A stretch of DNA of 64,000 nucleotides, taken from NCBI RefSeq assembly GCF_016526145.1, contig NZ_JADDUE010000006.1, positions 124,001 through 188,000 of the forward strand, read 5' to 3'. This document shows, piece after piece, positions 1-8,632 of the stretch. The translations under genes were made by a program, and so were the position numbers. This DNA is from Saccharopolyspora galaxeae (GTDB taxonomy: Bacteria; Actinomycetota; Actinomycetes; Mycobacteriales; Pseudonocardiaceae). Numbering within the stretch: position 1 is the first letter of the stretch; every line of letters begins with the position of its first letter. Under the pieces are notes generated by a model. It saw nothing but the letters and a program-made list of their open reading frames with translations. It did no database searches and had not been told where the DNA came from.

Positions 1-150
1 AATCGGCGCTCCGGCTTGTTCCTGCATGAGCCCGCAGACGTGCAAACTTACCAGCAGGCGGTCGCTCGAGTCCGGGCAGTCGCCTTGAGTCCCGATGACT
101 CTTCAGCGTTCGTGCACAGGCTCATCAACGAAATGGAGGGCGCGCGATGA
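1..150 (+). CDS. C-terminal end of a helix-turn-helix regulator (DUF5753-like), truncated by window edge
   Basis: An open frame runs from base 1 to a TGA at 148-150 and encodes 49 residues, including the segment SGLFLHEPADVQTYQQAV. This resembles the C-terminal end of actinobacterial XRE-type regulators with a DUF5753 ligand domain. The DNA-binding N-terminus lies outside the window, so the family call rests on this tail and on the partner gene. The stop codon overlaps the ATG of the next gene (ATGA), and such regulators are very often paired with a DUF397 protein exactly like this one. Confidence 0.7.
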   Translation, partial: NRRSGLFLHEPADVQTYQQAVARVRAVALSPDDSSAFVHRLINEMEGAR

Positions 151-344
151 CAGCGGTCGAGCACCCGGTCAACTGGCGGAAGTCGAGCCGGAGTCAAAAC
201 ACGATCACTTGTGTCGAGGTGGGCCGGTCGGCTCGCGGTGCGGCGGTGCGGGATACGAAGGATCGGGCTGCGGGTTACCTGACGGTGGATCGGCGGCAGT
301 GGCGGTCGTTCCTGTCCGCGATCAAGACCGACCGCTTCTCCTGA
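147..344 (+). CDS. DUF397 domain protein
   Basis: This 65-residue protein carries the DUF397 hallmarks: WRKSSRSQ near residue 10, a Cys-Val-Glu segment (TCVEVGR), the central VRDTKDRAAG, and a final W-x-x-F-L element. DUF397 proteins are small partners of DUF5753/XRE regulators in actinomycetes and are often linked to developmental control; their biochemical role is not settled. The start overlaps the stop of the upstream regulator by four bases (ATGA), so translational coupling and a shared transcript are likely. The frame and domain call are secure; the partner regulator is inferred from its tail only. Confidence 0.88.
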   Translation: MTAVEHPVNWRKSSRSQNTITCVEVGRSARGAAVRDTKDRAAGYLTVDRRQWRSFLSAIKTDRFS

Positions 345-487
345 CGGCTGCGATGACCTGCGGCGTTGCCAGCGGAACCGGGGAGCGTCGCAGGCCGCGG
401 GCAGATCGGCCCGGTGTGCGGCCGTCCTTCCGGTAACTGCCGCGAACGGTGGAGGTGAGGGCCGGGAAAGCCGTCGCGGGCGGTTCG

Positions 488-493
488 TAGAAT
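488..493 (+). promoter_or_regulatory. -10 element TAGAAT for a predicted leaderless valS mRNA
   Basis: TAGAAT matches the actinobacterial TANNNT -10 consensus and ends 6 nt before the GTG of valS, so transcription should begin at or next to the start codon. No clear TTGACA-like -35 box and no Shine-Dalgarno sequence precede the gene. Confidence 0.6.
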
Positions 494-499
494 CGGTGT

Positions 500-3136
500 G
501 TGACACAGACCAGCGCACCCGCACAGCCCCGTGAACTTCCGTCGAGCTGGAACCCGGCCGACGTAGAGGCCGAGCTGTACCAGCGCTGGGTAGCCGCCGA
601 GTACTTCACCGCGGACCCGCACAGCGACAAGCCGCCGTTCTCGATCGTCATCCCGCCGCCGAACGTCACCGGCAGCCTGCACATCGGCCACGCCTTCGAG
701 CACACCCTGATGGATCTGCTCACCCGCCGCCGCAGGATGCAGGGCTACGAGGCGCTGTGGTTGCCGGGCATGGACCACGCCAGCATCGCGGTGCAGGCAC
801 TGGTCGAGAACCAGCTGCGGGAAGAGGGCATCGACCACCGCGAACTCGGCCGGGAGCGCTTCCTGGAGCGGGTGTGGCAGTGGAAGGAGCAGCACGGCGG
901 GGCGATCCTGTCGCAGATGTCGCGGCTCGGCGACAGCGTGGACTGGAGCCGGGAGCGGTTCACCATGGACGCCGGTCTCTCCCGCGCGGTGCAGACGATC
1001 TTCAAGCGGCTCTACGACGACGGCCTGATCTACCGGGCGGAGCGGCTGGTGAACTGGTCGCCCGCGATGCGCTCGGCGATCTCGGACATCGAGGTGGAGC
1101 ACCGCGAGGTCGACGGCGAGCTGGTGTCGATGCGCTACGGCTCCGGCGACTCCGAAATCGTCGTGGCCACCACCCGCGTGGAGACGATGCTCGGCGACAC
1201 CGCCGTCGCGGTGCACCCGGACGACGAGCGCTACCGGCACCTGGTCGGTACCGAGATCGAGCTGCCGCTGACCGGCCGCAAGATCGCGATTGTCGCCGAC
1301 GAGCACGTGGACCCCGAGTTCGGCAGCGGCGCGGTGAAGGTCACCCCGGCGCACGACCCGAACGACTTCGAGATCGGGCAGCGCCACGACCTGCCGATGC
1401 CGACGATCATGGACGAGCAGGGCCGGATCGCGAACACCGGCACCGAATTCGACGGCATGGACCGGTTCGAGGCCCGCGTCGCGGTGCGCGAGGCGCTGCG
1501 CGCGCAGGACCGCATCGTCGCGGAGAAGCGGCCGTACGTGCACAGCGTCGGGCACAGCTCCCGCTCCAAGGAGCCGATCGAGCCGCGGCTGTCGCTGCAG
1601 TGGTTCGTCAAGGTCGGCCCGCTGGCCAAGGAAGCGGGCGACGCGGTGCGCGACGGCCGGGTCGCGGTGCATCCGCCGGAGATGGCGAAGCGCTATTTCG
1701 ACTGGGTCGACAACCTGCACGACTGGGCCATCTCGCGGCAGATGTGGTGGGGCCACCGCATCCCGATCTGGTACGGCCCGAACGGCGAGGTCGTCTGCGT
1801 CGGACCGGACGAAGAACCGCCCACCGGCGAGGGCTGGCGCCAGGACGAGGACGTGCTCGACACCTGGTTCTCCTCGGGCCTGTGGCCGTTCTCCACGATG
1901 GGCTGGCCGGACGACACCGCGGATCTGCGGAAGTTCTACCCGACCAGCGTGCTCGTCACCGGCTACGACATCCTGTTCTTCTGGGTGGCCCGGATGATGA
2001 TGCTCGGGCTCTACGCGATGGACGGCGTCGAGCCGTTCAAGGTGATCGCGCTGCACGGCATGGTCCGCGATCCGCACGGCAAGAAGATGTCCAAGTCGGC
2101 GGGCAACACCGTCGATCCGCTGGAGTGGATGAACAACTACGGCGCCGACGCGCTGCGGTTCACCTTGGCGCGCGGGGCGAACCCCGGTACGGACGCGCCG
2201 ATCAGCGAGGAATGGGTCGCCGGGGCGCGCAGCTTCTGCACGAAGCTGTTCAACGCCACCAAGTTCGCGCTGATGAACGGCGCGCGGGTGCCCGCGGCGC
2301 TGCCCGCGCGGGCTGAGCTCACCGATGCGGACCGCTGGATCCTGGACCGCACCGACCAGCTCGTGTCCGAAGTGGACGAATTGCTGGAGGACTTCCAGTT
2401 CGCCAAGTCCACCGAGGCGCTCTACCACTTCACCTGGGACGAGTTCTGCGACTGGTACGTGGAGCTGTCCAAGGTGCAGATCGACGCGGGCGGCGACCGC
2501 GCGGAACGGACCCGCGACGTGCTCGGGCACGTGCTGGACGTGCTGCTGCGGCTGCTGCACCCGACGATCCCGTTCGTCACCGAGCTGCTGTGGACCACGC
2601 TGACCGGCCGGGAATCCGCGGTCGTCGCGGACTGGCCCGCAGCGACCGGCGAGCACGCCGACGAGGGCGCGGCGCAGCGGGTGCTCGCGGTGCAGAAGCT
2701 GATCACCGAGATCCGGCGGTTCCGCTCCGACCAGGGGCTCAAGCCGGGCCAGCGGGTGGCGGCGCGGCTCGGTGGACTCGACGCGCTCGGATTGGCCGAG
2801 CATTCGGCGGCGGTGCGTTCGCTGGCGAAGCTGAACGAGCCGGGGGAGGAGTTCACCTCCTCGGCCTCGCTGGAGGTCGGTCTCACCGGCGGGACCGTGC
2901 CGGTGGAGCTGGACCTGTCCGGCGCGGTCGACGTCGCCGCCGAGCGCAAGCGCTTGGAGAAGGACCTCGCCGCGGCGCGCAAGGAACTCGACGGCACGGA
3001 GAAGAAGCTCGCCAACCCGTCGTTCACGGACAAGGCGCCGGCAGAGGTCGTGGACAAGATCAAGGTTCGCCGGGACACCGCGCAGAGCGACATCGAGCGC
3101 ATCGAATCCCGCTTGGCGGCGCTGCCTTCGGCCTAA
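500..3136 (+). CDS. valS: Valine--tRNA ligase
   Basis: This class I aminoacyl-tRNA synthetase charges tRNA-Val with valine in the cytoplasm. The 878-residue product has [15 protein letters not shown] with HIGH at residues 61-64 and the KMSKS loop ([10 protein letters not shown]) at about 529-533. An editing (CP1) region lies between them, an anticodon-binding region follows, and a C-terminal coiled coil rich in Lys and Glu (about 815-878) is typical of ValRS. The GTG at 500 is the natural start because the N-terminus then matches the family and a TAGAAT box lies 6 nt upstream; no ribosome-binding site is visible. It heads the valS-folC-DUF4233 order known from other Actinobacteria. Confidence 0.98.
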   Translation: MTQTSAPAQPRELPSSWNPADVEAELYQRWVAAEYFTADPHSDKPPFSIVIPPPNVTGSLHIGHAFEHTLMDLLTRRRRMQGYEALWLPGMDHASIAVQALVENQLREEGIDHRELGRERFLERVWQWKEQHGGAILSQMSRLGDSVDWSRERFTMDAGLSRAVQTIFKRLYDDGLIYRAERLVNWSPAMRSAISDIEVEHREVDGELVSMRYGSGDSEIVVATTRVETMLGDTAVAVHPDDERYRHLVGTEIELPLTGRKIAIVADEHVDPEFGSGAVKVTPAHDPNDFEIGQRHDLPMPTIMDEQGRIANTGTEFDGMDRFEARVAVREALRAQDRIVAEKRPYVHSVGHSSRSKEPIEPRLSLQWFVKVGPLAKEAGDAVRDGRVAVHPPEMAKRYFDWVDNLHDWAISRQMWWGHRIPIWYGPNGEVVCVGPDEEPPTGEGWRQDEDVLDTWFSSGLWPFSTMGWPDDTADLRKFYPTSVLVTGYDILFFWVARMMMLGLYAMDGVEPFKVIALHGMVRDPHGKKMSKSAGNTVDPLEWMNNYGADALRFTLARGANPGTDAPISEEWVAGARSFCTKLFNATKFALMNGARVPAALPARAELTDADRWILDRTDQLVSEVDELLEDFQFAKSTEALYHFTWDEFCDWYVELSKVQIDAGGDRAERTRDVLGHVLDVLLRLLHPTIPFVTELLWTTLTGRESAVVADWPAATGEHADEGAAQRVLAVQKLITEIRRFRSDQGLKPGQRVAARLGGLDALGLAEHSAAVRSLAKLNEPGEEFTSSASLEVGLTGGTVPVELDLSGAVDVAAERKRLEKDLAAARKELDGTEKKLANPSFTDKAPAEVVDKIKVRRDTAQSDIERIESRLAALPSA

Positions 3137-3147
3137 CGCTGCGGGCG

Positions 3148-3186
3148 ACGGGCCGTTCGCGTGCTTCGGCAAGGCGGACGGCCCGT
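3148..3186 (+). terminator. GC-rich hairpin after valS
   Basis: ACGGGCCGT at 3148-3156 pairs perfectly with ACGGCCCGT at 3178-3186, starting 12 nt after the valS stop. There is no T-tract, so this is a candidate intrinsic terminator or mRNA 3' stabiliser of the GC-rich actinobacterial kind rather than a canonical one. Confidence 0.45.
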
Positions 3187-3299
3187 GAACCGCCCCGTCC
3201 GCCGCCGTGGCGCTGCTGTTCGCGCGATTGCTCGCCGAATTCCTCATGCATCCACCGTGGCCGGTACGCGGCCCGCCGGGCAGTCCCGATCCACGAATC

Positions 3300-3327
3300 T
3301 GTGGATGGATGCGGCGCCTGTGGACAA
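3300..3327 (-). promoter_or_regulatory. Pair of DnaA-box-like sites upstream of folC
   Basis: On the minus strand, TTGTCCACA (3327-3319) equals the preferred DnaA box of high-GC actinomycetes, and CCATCCACA (3308-3300) is a near match in the same orientation 19 bp away. An overlapping inverted repeat, ATCCAC-gaatct-GTGGAT, lies at 3289-3306. The sites sit in the 356-bp valS-folC gap, which otherwise shows only the valS hairpin and the folC ribosome-binding site. Confidence 0.5.
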
Positions 3328-3492
3328 CCTCGCCTGCTGCGCGGGATCAGCGCCGCGCCCGACCGATGATGACGAGGCGAATCGGTGGTCCCAGGGCCGT
3401 CGCGGAGGTACCCGCCTCCACCGAAGTAGACTTGAGCTGGACGTTTGCGTCGGGACTGTTGTAGTCGCGGATAGGCCATCGAGGTTAGGGGA

Positions 3493-4866
3493 GTGCCAGT
3501 GTCCGGCACCGAATCCGGTGCGCTGCACGAGCTGCGCGTGGTGGAGGCCGAGCTCAACGAGCGCTGGCCGGAGACGAAGATCGAGCCGTCCCTGGACCGC
3601 ATCAGGAAGCTCACCGACCTGCTCGCCGAACCGCAGCGCAGCTACCAGGTGGTGCACATCGCGGGGACGAACGGCAAGTCGTCCACCTCGCGGATGGTCG
3701 ATGCGCTGCTGTCCCGCATCGGGCTGCGCATCGGCCGCTACACCAGCCCGCACCTGCAGCTGGCCACCGAGCGGATCAGCATCGACGGGCACCCGATCAG
3801 CCCGGAAGGCTACGTCGAGGCGTACCGCGACGTAGCTCCCTATGTGTCCATCGTGGACGCGAACAGCGACGTGAAGATGTCCAAGTTCGAGGTGCTGACC
3901 GGCATGGCGTTCGCCGCGTTCGCGGACGCCCCGGTGGAGGCCGCGGTGCTGGAGGTCGGGCTCGGCGGTGGCTGGGACGCCACCAACGTCGCCGACGCGC
4001 ACGTGGCGGTGATCTGCCCGGTGGCGCTCGATCACGCCGAATACCTCGGCACCGACATCGCGGGCATCGCCAGGGAGAAGGCCGGGATCATCAAACCCGG
4101 CTCGGTCGTGGTGCTGGCCGCGCAGACCGCCGAAGCGCAGACCGCGATCATGGAGCGGGTCGCCGAGGTCGACGCCACGGTCGCCCGCGAGGGCAACGAG
4201 TTCGGCGTGCTGTCCCGCACCGTCGCCGTCGGCGGTCAGATGCTGCGCCTGCAAGGGCTCGGCGGCGTCTACGACGAGGTCTTCCTGCCGCTGCACGGCG
4301 AACACCAGGCTCGCAACGCAGCTATCGCGCTGGCCACCGTCGAGGCGTTCTTCGGTGCGGGCGCGCAGCAGCAGCTCGACCTCGAAGCGGTCCGCGACGC
4401 GTTCGCCAGCGTCATCACCCCCGGCAGGCTGGAGCGGGTGCGGGCGGCCCCGGCGGTGCTCGTCGACGCGGCGCACAACCCGCACGGCGCTCGCGCGCTC
4501 GCCGACGCGCTGAGCTCCGAATTCTCCTTCCGCCGCCTGGTCGCGGTGATCAGCGTGCTCGGCGACAAGGACGTGCGCGGCGTGCTGCGCGAGATCGAAC
4601 CCGTCGTGGAGGAGGTCGTGCTGACCAAGAACGCCTCACCGCGCGCGTTGGACCCGGACGAGCTGGCCGCCACCGCCAAGGACATCTTCGGACCGGACCG
4701 GATCGTCGTCGAACCCCGCCTGGACGACGCCGTGGAGACCGCGATCCGGATGGCCGAGGAGACCACCGACGACTCCGACACCGTCTCCGGCGGCGGCGTC
4801 GTGATCACCGGCTCGGTGGTCACGGCCGGCGAGGGGCGGGCACTGTTCGGCAAGGAGCCCGCGTGA
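3493..4866 (+). CDS. folC: Folylpolyglutamate synthase / dihydrofolate synthase
   Basis: FolC is an ATP-dependent Mur-ligase-like enzyme that adds glutamate to dihydropteroate or to folates, keeping the cofactor inside the cell. The 457-residue protein shows the P-loop AGTNGKSSTSRM (about residues 57-68), the ALDHAEYLGTDIAGIAREKAG segment typical of the family (given in part: REKAGIIKPG), and the C-terminal VDAAHNPHGARALADAL motif of the ligase domain. The GTG at 3493 follows a purine-rich GAGGTTAGGGGA. The stop codon overlaps the start of the DUF4233 gene (GTGA), so the two are probably co-translated. Confidence 0.96.
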   Translation: MPVSGTESGALHELRVVEAELNERWPETKIEPSLDRIRKLTDLLAEPQRSYQVVHIAGTNGKSSTSRMVDALLSRIGLRIGRYTSPHLQLATERISIDGHPISPEGYVEAYRDVAPYVSIVDANSDVKMSKFEVLTGMAFAAFADAPVEAAVLEVGLGGGWDATNVADAHVAVICPVALDHAEYLGTDIAGIAREKAGIIKPGSVVVLAAQTAEAQTAIMERVAEVDATVAREGNEFGVLSRTVAVGGQMLRLQGLGGVYDEVFLPLHGEHQARNAAIALATVEAFFGAGAQQQLDLEAVRDAFASVITPGRLERVRAAPAVLVDAAHNPHGARALADALSSEFSFRRLVAVISVLGDKDVRGVLREIEPVVEEVVLTKNASPRALDPDELAATAKDIFGPDRIVVEPRLDDAVETAIRMAEETTDDSDTVSGGGVVITGSVVTAGEGRALFGKEPA

Positions 4867-5300
4867 CCGACAGCAGTGGTTTCTGGTCGCTGCCCACCGC
4901 GCCGGAAGGCGTGCGCGACCCGTGGAAGGGCCTGCGCGGCGTCATGGCGGGCACGCTGGTGATGGAGTTCATCACCTTCGGCCTGGCGTTGCCGATCGTG
5001 TGGCGGTTCGGCGGCGGGGTCTCCGGCGCCGGGTTCGCCATCGTGGGCCTGCTGACGGTGTTGATGCTGGTCGGCGGGTTCGTGCAGCGGCGCGCGTGGG
5101 GGCTGCCGTTCGCGCTGGCGCTGCAAGTGGCGATGTCGGTGTGCTACCTGGTGCACCCCTCGGTCGGGATCATGGGGCTGCTGTTCGTGGCGGTCTGGGC
5201 CTACATCCTCTACCTGCGCCGGGACGTGGCGAAGCGGATGCGCGAAGGCCGCCTCTACGACCAGCTCGGCCACCCCGAGGGATATCCGCCGGAGCAGTGA
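4863..5300 (+). CDS. DUF4233 membrane protein
   Basis: This 145-residue protein has about four hydrophobic segments (around residues 28-50, 56-73, 82-97 and 101-117) and a basic, cytosolic-looking tail containing RRDVAKRMREG. It matches the DUF4233 family that follows folC in mycobacteria and relatives (the Rv2446c position). The function is unknown. The start codon overlaps the folC stop by four bases, which indicates translational coupling and perhaps a link to folate metabolism, although that link is only contextual. Confidence 0.88.
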   Translation: MTDSSGFWSLPTAPEGVRDPWKGLRGVMAGTLVMEFITFGLALPIVWRFGGGVSGAGFAIVGLLTVLMLVGGFVQRRAWGLPFALALQVAMSVCYLVHPSVGIMGLLFVAVWAYILYLRRDVAKRMREGRLYDQLGHPEGYPPEQ

Positions 5301-5323
5301 ACCTGGCCTGATCGTGTAGTGGT

Positions 5324-5335
5324 GCATCAAGATGC
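5324..5335. promoter_or_regulatory. Palindrome GCATC-AA-GATGC upstream of vapB, candidate operator
   Basis: A perfect 5-bp inverted repeat with a 2-bp centre lies 21 bp before the vapB ATG. The half-site recurs as GATGC at 5352-5356, directly before the start codon. VapB antitoxins with a ribbon-helix-helix fold usually autorepress at short palindromes in this position; binding here is inferred. Confidence 0.5.
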
Positions 5336-5356
5336 TTTGGCGGCATTCTTAGATGC

Positions 5357-5602
5357 ATGAGAACAACGATTGCCATCGACGATGCGTTGCTCGATCAACT
5401 CAAGGTGCGTGCTGCCCGGGAGAACACGACCGTCAGCGCGCTGATCGAAGAAGATGTGCGACTCGGTGAGCTGCGACGGGCCCAGCAGAGCGACCCGGGT
5501 CGCGGACGTTTCCGGCTCCGCGCATTCGATCTTGGTCGCCCCAAACCGGGCGTGGACCTCAACAACAACGCGGCGCTGCTCGATCTCATGGACAACGAAT
5601 GA
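5357..5602 (+). CDS. vapB: VapB-type antitoxin (ribbon-helix-helix)
   Basis: The 81-residue product starts with MRTTIAIDDALLDQLKVRAA, the beta strand and helix of a ribbon-helix-helix DNA-binding domain. It ends in a short acidic and hydrophobic tail (KPGVDLNNNAALLDLMDNE) of the sort that wraps around and inhibits a VapC toxin. Its stop overlaps the vapC start by four bases (ATGA), the usual coupled toxin-antitoxin arrangement. No Shine-Dalgarno sequence is obvious. Autoregulation through the palindrome at 5324-5335 is likely. The pair sits between DUF4233 and ndk, a place where related genomes often have no such insertion. Confidence 0.88.
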   Translation: MRTTIAIDDALLDQLKVRAARENTTVSALIEEDVRLGELRRAQQSDPGRGRFRLRAFDLGRPKPGVDLNNNAALLDLMDNE

Positions 5603-6027
5603 TCGCCTGCGACGTGAATGTCCTGGTGAATGCGCACAATGTTGCCATGCCGGAGTACGACGCCTATTCGGCATGGCTCGAGGAAGCGCTGAACGGGACG
5701 GTTCCGGTGGGTATCCCGTCGCTGGTTTTCAGTGGATACTTGCGTGTCATCACCCACCCGCGGATCTTTCCCCGGCCGTTTCGTCCGGAGCAGGCGCTGG
5801 AGGAGATCGCTGCGATTCGGGCAGCCCCGGCGTTCGTCGCTGTCGAGCCGGGTCCACGGCACTGGGAAATATTCACGGAACTGTGCCGGAAGGCCGACGC
5901 GATCGGCAACCACGTTCCCAATGCATATTTGGCCGCTATCGCCATCGAGCACGGTTGTGAGTGGATCACGGCCGACCGCGGGTTCGCGCGCTACCCCGGA
6001 CTGCGCTGGCGGCACCCGCTCGACTGA
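5599..6027 (+). CDS. vapC: VapC-type PIN-domain ribonuclease toxin
   Basis: PIN-domain toxins are Mg-dependent RNases that cut tRNA or rRNA when the antitoxin is lost. The 142-residue product begins MIACDVNVLVNAHN with the first metal-binding Asp at residue 5. It has a second acidic site in the KADAIGNHVPNAYLAAIAIE region (D100) and a third in ITADRGFARYPGL (D126), which is the standard PIN order. The gene overlaps vapB by four bases. All expected catalytic acidic positions look intact, so the toxin is probably functional. The RNA target cannot be told from sequence alone. Confidence 0.88.
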   Translation: MIACDVNVLVNAHNVAMPEYDAYSAWLEEALNGTVPVGIPSLVFSGYLRVITHPRIFPRPFRPEQALEEIAAIRAAPAFVAVEPGPRHWEIFTELCRKADAIGNHVPNAYLAAIAIEHGCEWITADRGFARYPGLRWRHPLD

Positions 6028-6092
6028 CCGTTGATCGAGGAGCACCTGATCGTGTTCTTGGCGACGGTGTTGATCATCGGTATTCCTGGCAT

Positions 6093-6245
6093 GTGGAGAT
6101 CAACAACGACATCGCGCCCGACCTGCCGCAGCTGGTGACCCGCACGTTCTCGCTGCCCGCGGTCGAAGCCGACGCCCGCCCGGGCGTCGACGTCTACGAC
6201 GACAGCGCACTGCTGGAATGCCTGGACGGCGAAAGCTGGAACTAG
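6093..6245 (+). pseudogene. Remnant of a second VapB-like antitoxin (C-terminal toxin-binding part only)
   Basis: The frame ending at the TAG of 6243-6245 contains RPGVDVYDDSALLECLDGE, which lines up with KPGVDLNNNAALLDLMDNE at the end of the intact VapB 500 bp upstream. The residues before it (LVTRTFSLPAVEADA) also resemble the linker GRFRLRAFDLG of that protein. No ribbon-helix-helix domain precedes it; an in-frame GTG at 6093 would give 50 residues. It lies just after vapC and overlaps the end of the convergent alcohol dehydrogenase gene by four bases. It could be a decayed duplicate or a solitary neutralising peptide; expression is unproven. Confidence 0.55.
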
Positions 6246-7342
6246 CCGATGTTGATGACCGCGCGCCCCTGGATCTCGCGGCGGTTCAGCGCGTCGTAGG
6301 CGCCTTGCACGTCGTCGAACGAGTAGCGGCGGCTCACCGTGTCCTGCGGCCGCAACTGCCCGCGCGCGACCAGGTCCAGCAGCACCGGCATGTCCCGCTG
6401 CGGTTTCGCCCCGTAGGAACCCTTGATCTGCAATTTCCGCCGGGCGATGGTGGCCAGGTCGAACTCGCCGACGCTGCCCTTCGGGGCGATGCCGACGACC
6501 ACGACCTGCCCGCCTTCGACGACCGAGTCCCGCGCCACGCCGAACGTGGCGACGTTGCCCAGCGCTTCGAAGGCCACGTCCACACCGCTGCCGCCGGTCA
6601 GGTCCCGGATCGCGGCGGGCGCATCGACCTCGGCGGAGTTCACGGTGTGCGTGGCGCCCAGCTTGCGCGCGGCGGCGAGCTTGTCGTCGCTGATGTCCAC
6701 CGCGACGATCGTCGAGGCCCCGAACAGCGCGGCCAGCTGGATCAGCGAGCTACCCACGCCGCCGGAGGCGACCACGGCGACGGAGTCCCCGACCCGAACG
6801 TCCGCGGCGTGCCGCAGCGCGCCGTAGGCGGTCATCGTCGAGCAGCCGACCGAAGCCACATCGCTCAGTTCCACCTCGTCGGGAACCTTGTACACCGAGG
6901 TCGCAGGGGTCACCGAGCGTTCGGCCAGCCCGCCCATCGAATACATCCACACCGGCTCACCGCCGGGCCGGAACAGCCGGGTGTTGCCGTCGTAGAGCTG
7001 GCCCTTCGCCCGGTTGTAGCCGAAGAAGTCCAGGCAGATCTCCGAATTCCCGCGTGCGCACTGCGCGCATCGCCCGCACGGCATGATGAAGCTGGTGACC
7101 ACCCGGTCGCCGACGCGCACACCTGTCACGTCCGGGCCCACTTCGGAGATCACGCCGGCGACCTCGTGCCCGAGCACGGACGGGGTCGGGAACGGCAGCT
7201 CGCCCTTCAGCACGTGCAGGTCCGAATGGCACGCGCCGCAGGACAGCACGTCGATCGCGACTTCACCGGCGTTGGGGTGCGGGTCGGCGATCTCCTCGAT
7301 GCTCATCGGCTCGTTCACGGCGGTGTGCACGGCTGCGCGCAT
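6242..7342 (-). CDS. Zinc-dependent medium-chain alcohol dehydrogenase
   Basis: The 366-residue protein is a GroES-like, Rossmann-fold alcohol dehydrogenase acting with NAD(P) on an unknown alcohol or aldehyde. Catalytic zinc ligands are visible as CGACHSD (C38) and GHE (H59-E60). The structural zinc is held by C89, C92, C95 and C103 (CGRCAQC then EIC). The nucleotide-binding loop is ASGGVGSS. The ATG at 7342 is chosen because GGAGG lies just upstream; a longer frame to 7435 has no family-like residues. It is convergent with the vapBC region and its promoter faces ndk. No neighbour reveals its substrate. Confidence 0.92.
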   Translation of the reverse strand: MRAAVHTAVNEPMSIEEIADPHPNAGEVAIDVLSCGACHSDLHVLKGELPFPTPSVLGHEVAGVISEVGPDVTGVRVGDRVVTSFIMPCGRCAQCARGNSEICLDFFGYNRAKGQLYDGNTRLFRPGGEPVWMYSMGGLAERSVTPATSVYKVPDEVELSDVASVGCSTMTAYGALRHAADVRVGDSVAVVASGGVGSSLIQLAALFGASTIVAVDISDDKLAAARKLGATHTVNSAEVDAPAAIRDLTGGSGVDVAFEALGNVATFGVARDSVVEGGQVVVVGIAPKGSVGEFDLATIARRKLQIKGSYGAKPQRDMPVLLDLVARGQLRPQDTVSRRYSFDDVQGAYDALNRREIQGRAVINIG

Positions 7343-7557
7343 CCGGACCTCCTCGTTCGGACCGGCCGGTCGGTATGGCCGTCCCGAACCTAGCCCGCGG
7401 GATGCCTGGGTACCAAGGGGTCGCCGGGTGATCACTGGACGTGCCTGCTGCGTTCGGTTCCGCGGTCACCGCGCAGACTGCAGGAGCGTTCCCGGGCCCG
7501 GCAGCGCAACGGATTCGCGGAGCAACGCCCCGGACCCGATCGGTTCACCTGCGCCGA

Positions 7558-7563
7558 TACGCT
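7558..7563 (+). promoter_or_regulatory. -10 element TACGCT upstream of ndk
   Basis: TACGCT fits TANNNT and lies 53 bp before the ndk start, leaving a short leader that contains the AAGGAG ribosome-binding site. This is a weak prediction because no -35 box is evident. Confidence 0.4.
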
Positions 7564-7616
7564 GAGCGCAACGAAGCGCAGCCGGGCCGCGCGCCCTGAT
7601 GTGAAGGAGAAGCAAC

Positions 7617-8027
7617 GTGAGCGAGCGCACCCTGGTCCTGGTCAAGCCCGACGGGGTCGAGCGCGGCCTGGTCGGCGAGGTCATCGGCCGGATCGAACGC
7701 AAGGGGCTCAAGCTGGTCGCGCTGGAGCTGCGCCAGGTCGGCGACGAGCTCGCCCAGCAGCACTACGCCGAGCACGACGGCAAGCCGTTCTTCGGCTCGC
7801 TGCTGGAGTTCATCAAGTCCGGTCCGGTGCTGGCCGCGGTCGTGGAAGGCCCGCGGGCGATCTCGGCGTTCCGCCAGCTCGCCGGGGGCACCGACCCGGT
7901 CGACAAGGCCGCGCCGGGCAGCATCCGCGGCGACTACGGCCTCGAAGTCCAGTACAACCTGGTGCACGGGTCCGACTCGCCGGAGTCGGCCGAGCGCGAG
8001 ATCAAGCTGTGGTTCCCGGAGCTGTGA
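7617..8027 (+). CDS. ndk: Nucleoside diphosphate kinase
   Basis: Ndk moves the gamma phosphate from ATP to other nucleoside diphosphates through a phosphohistidine. The 136-residue protein is full length for the family. It begins with [19 protein letters not shown] and carries the active-site histidine in NLVHGSDS (H117). A strong AAGGAGA ribosome-binding site precedes the GTG start. The downstream acetyltransferase gene starts one base after the stop, so the two are likely co-transcribed. The position between DUF4233 and the rne region matches ndkA of mycobacteria once the vapBC and dehydrogenase insertion is removed. Confidence 0.98.
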   Translation: MSERTLVLVKPDGVERGLVGEVIGRIERKGLKLVALELRQVGDELAQQHYAEHDGKPFFGSLLEFIKSGPVLAAVVEGPRAISAFRQLAGGTDPVDKAAPGSIRGDYGLEVQYNLVHGSDSPESAEREIKLWFPEL

Positions 8028-8028
8028 A

Positions 8029-8562
8029 GTGACTGAGGAGTTCATCAGCGGACCGCTGCGCGTCGACCAACCGCACCCGGAACTGCCGCAGGCCCTGACC
8101 GACCTGTTCGGGCGGGTCACCGTCGCAGGCGGCGCCACCGGTTTCACCGCGACCACCGAGCTGGACACGATCAGCGCGCTAGCCGGGCGGATCGTCGAAG
8201 ACGTGGCGGCGCGGCCCAAGCGCAGGCACCTGTTGATCATGGGTCAGGAACGCGCGTTGGCAGGCGTCGCGGTGCTGCGACCCGCGACGTTGCCGATCCA
8301 CGCGCACCGCGGCGAGATCGAGTGGTTGCTGGTCGACCCCGAGCTGCAGTCGCAGGGCCTCGGCTCCCGACTGCTGGACGCCGCGGTTTCGCACGCGCAA
8401 GCCCTCGGCATCGCGAAGCTGCAGCTGACGACCAGGTCCGGCCAGGGGCTGGAGGACTTCTACCGGCGGCGCGGCTGGACCGAATCCGGCCGCTGGCCTG
8501 CCTCGCTGCGCGTCGCCGAGGACGACCTCCGCGACCAGCTCTGGTTCACCCGCGACGTGTGA
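8029..8562 (+). CDS. GNAT family N-acetyltransferase
   Basis: This 177-residue protein has the acetyl-CoA-binding motif A of the GNAT fold, WLLVDPELQSQGLGSRLLDA (about residues 102-121), followed by the typical motif B segment containing EDFYRRRGWTESGRWP. The N-terminal region is less conserved and does not reveal the substrate. The GTG start follows the ndk stop by one base, so it probably depends on ndk translation. A strong hairpin terminator follows at 8569-8595, closing the ndk unit. Confidence 0.85.
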   Translation: MTEEFISGPLRVDQPHPELPQALTDLFGRVTVAGGATGFTATTELDTISALAGRIVEDVAARPKRRHLLIMGQERALAGVAVLRPATLPIHAHRGEIEWLLVDPELQSQGLGSRLLDAAVSHAQALGIAKLQLTTRSGQGLEDFYRRRGWTESGRWPASLRVAEDDLRDQLWFTRDV

Positions 8563-8568
8563 GCCGGC

Positions 8569-8595
8569 GGCCCCGGTCCACCGCGGACCGGGGCC
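8569..8595 (+). terminator. Hairpin terminator after the acetyltransferase gene
   Basis: GGCCCCGGTCC (8569-8579) and GGACCGGGGCC (8585-8595) form a perfect 11-bp stem with a 5-nt loop immediately after the stop. There is no T-tract. It separates the ndk unit from the radical SAM gene, which has its own -10 box. Confidence 0.65.
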
Positions 8596-8619
8596 GTCCC
8601 GCCCCGGGCGGACGCCCAC

Positions 8620-8625
8620 TATCCT
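8620..8625 (+). promoter_or_regulatory. -10 element TATCCT for a predicted leaderless radical SAM mRNA
   Basis: TATCCT matches TANNNT and ends 7 nt before the GTG at 8633. No ribosome-binding site is present, which is consistent with a leaderless transcript. Confidence 0.6.
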
Positions 8626-8632
8626 TGGCCGG

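Noticed and set aside
345-499. Possible T-box leader upstream of valS
   Set aside because: No TGGNACCGCG-type antiterminator bulge, no specifier-loop architecture and no terminator were found, and the -10 box sits against the start codon.
275-3247. A 990-codon minus-strand open frame opposite valS
   Set aside because: It is rich in Arg, His, Pro and Val and mirrors the third-position bias of valS, with no domain and no start signal.
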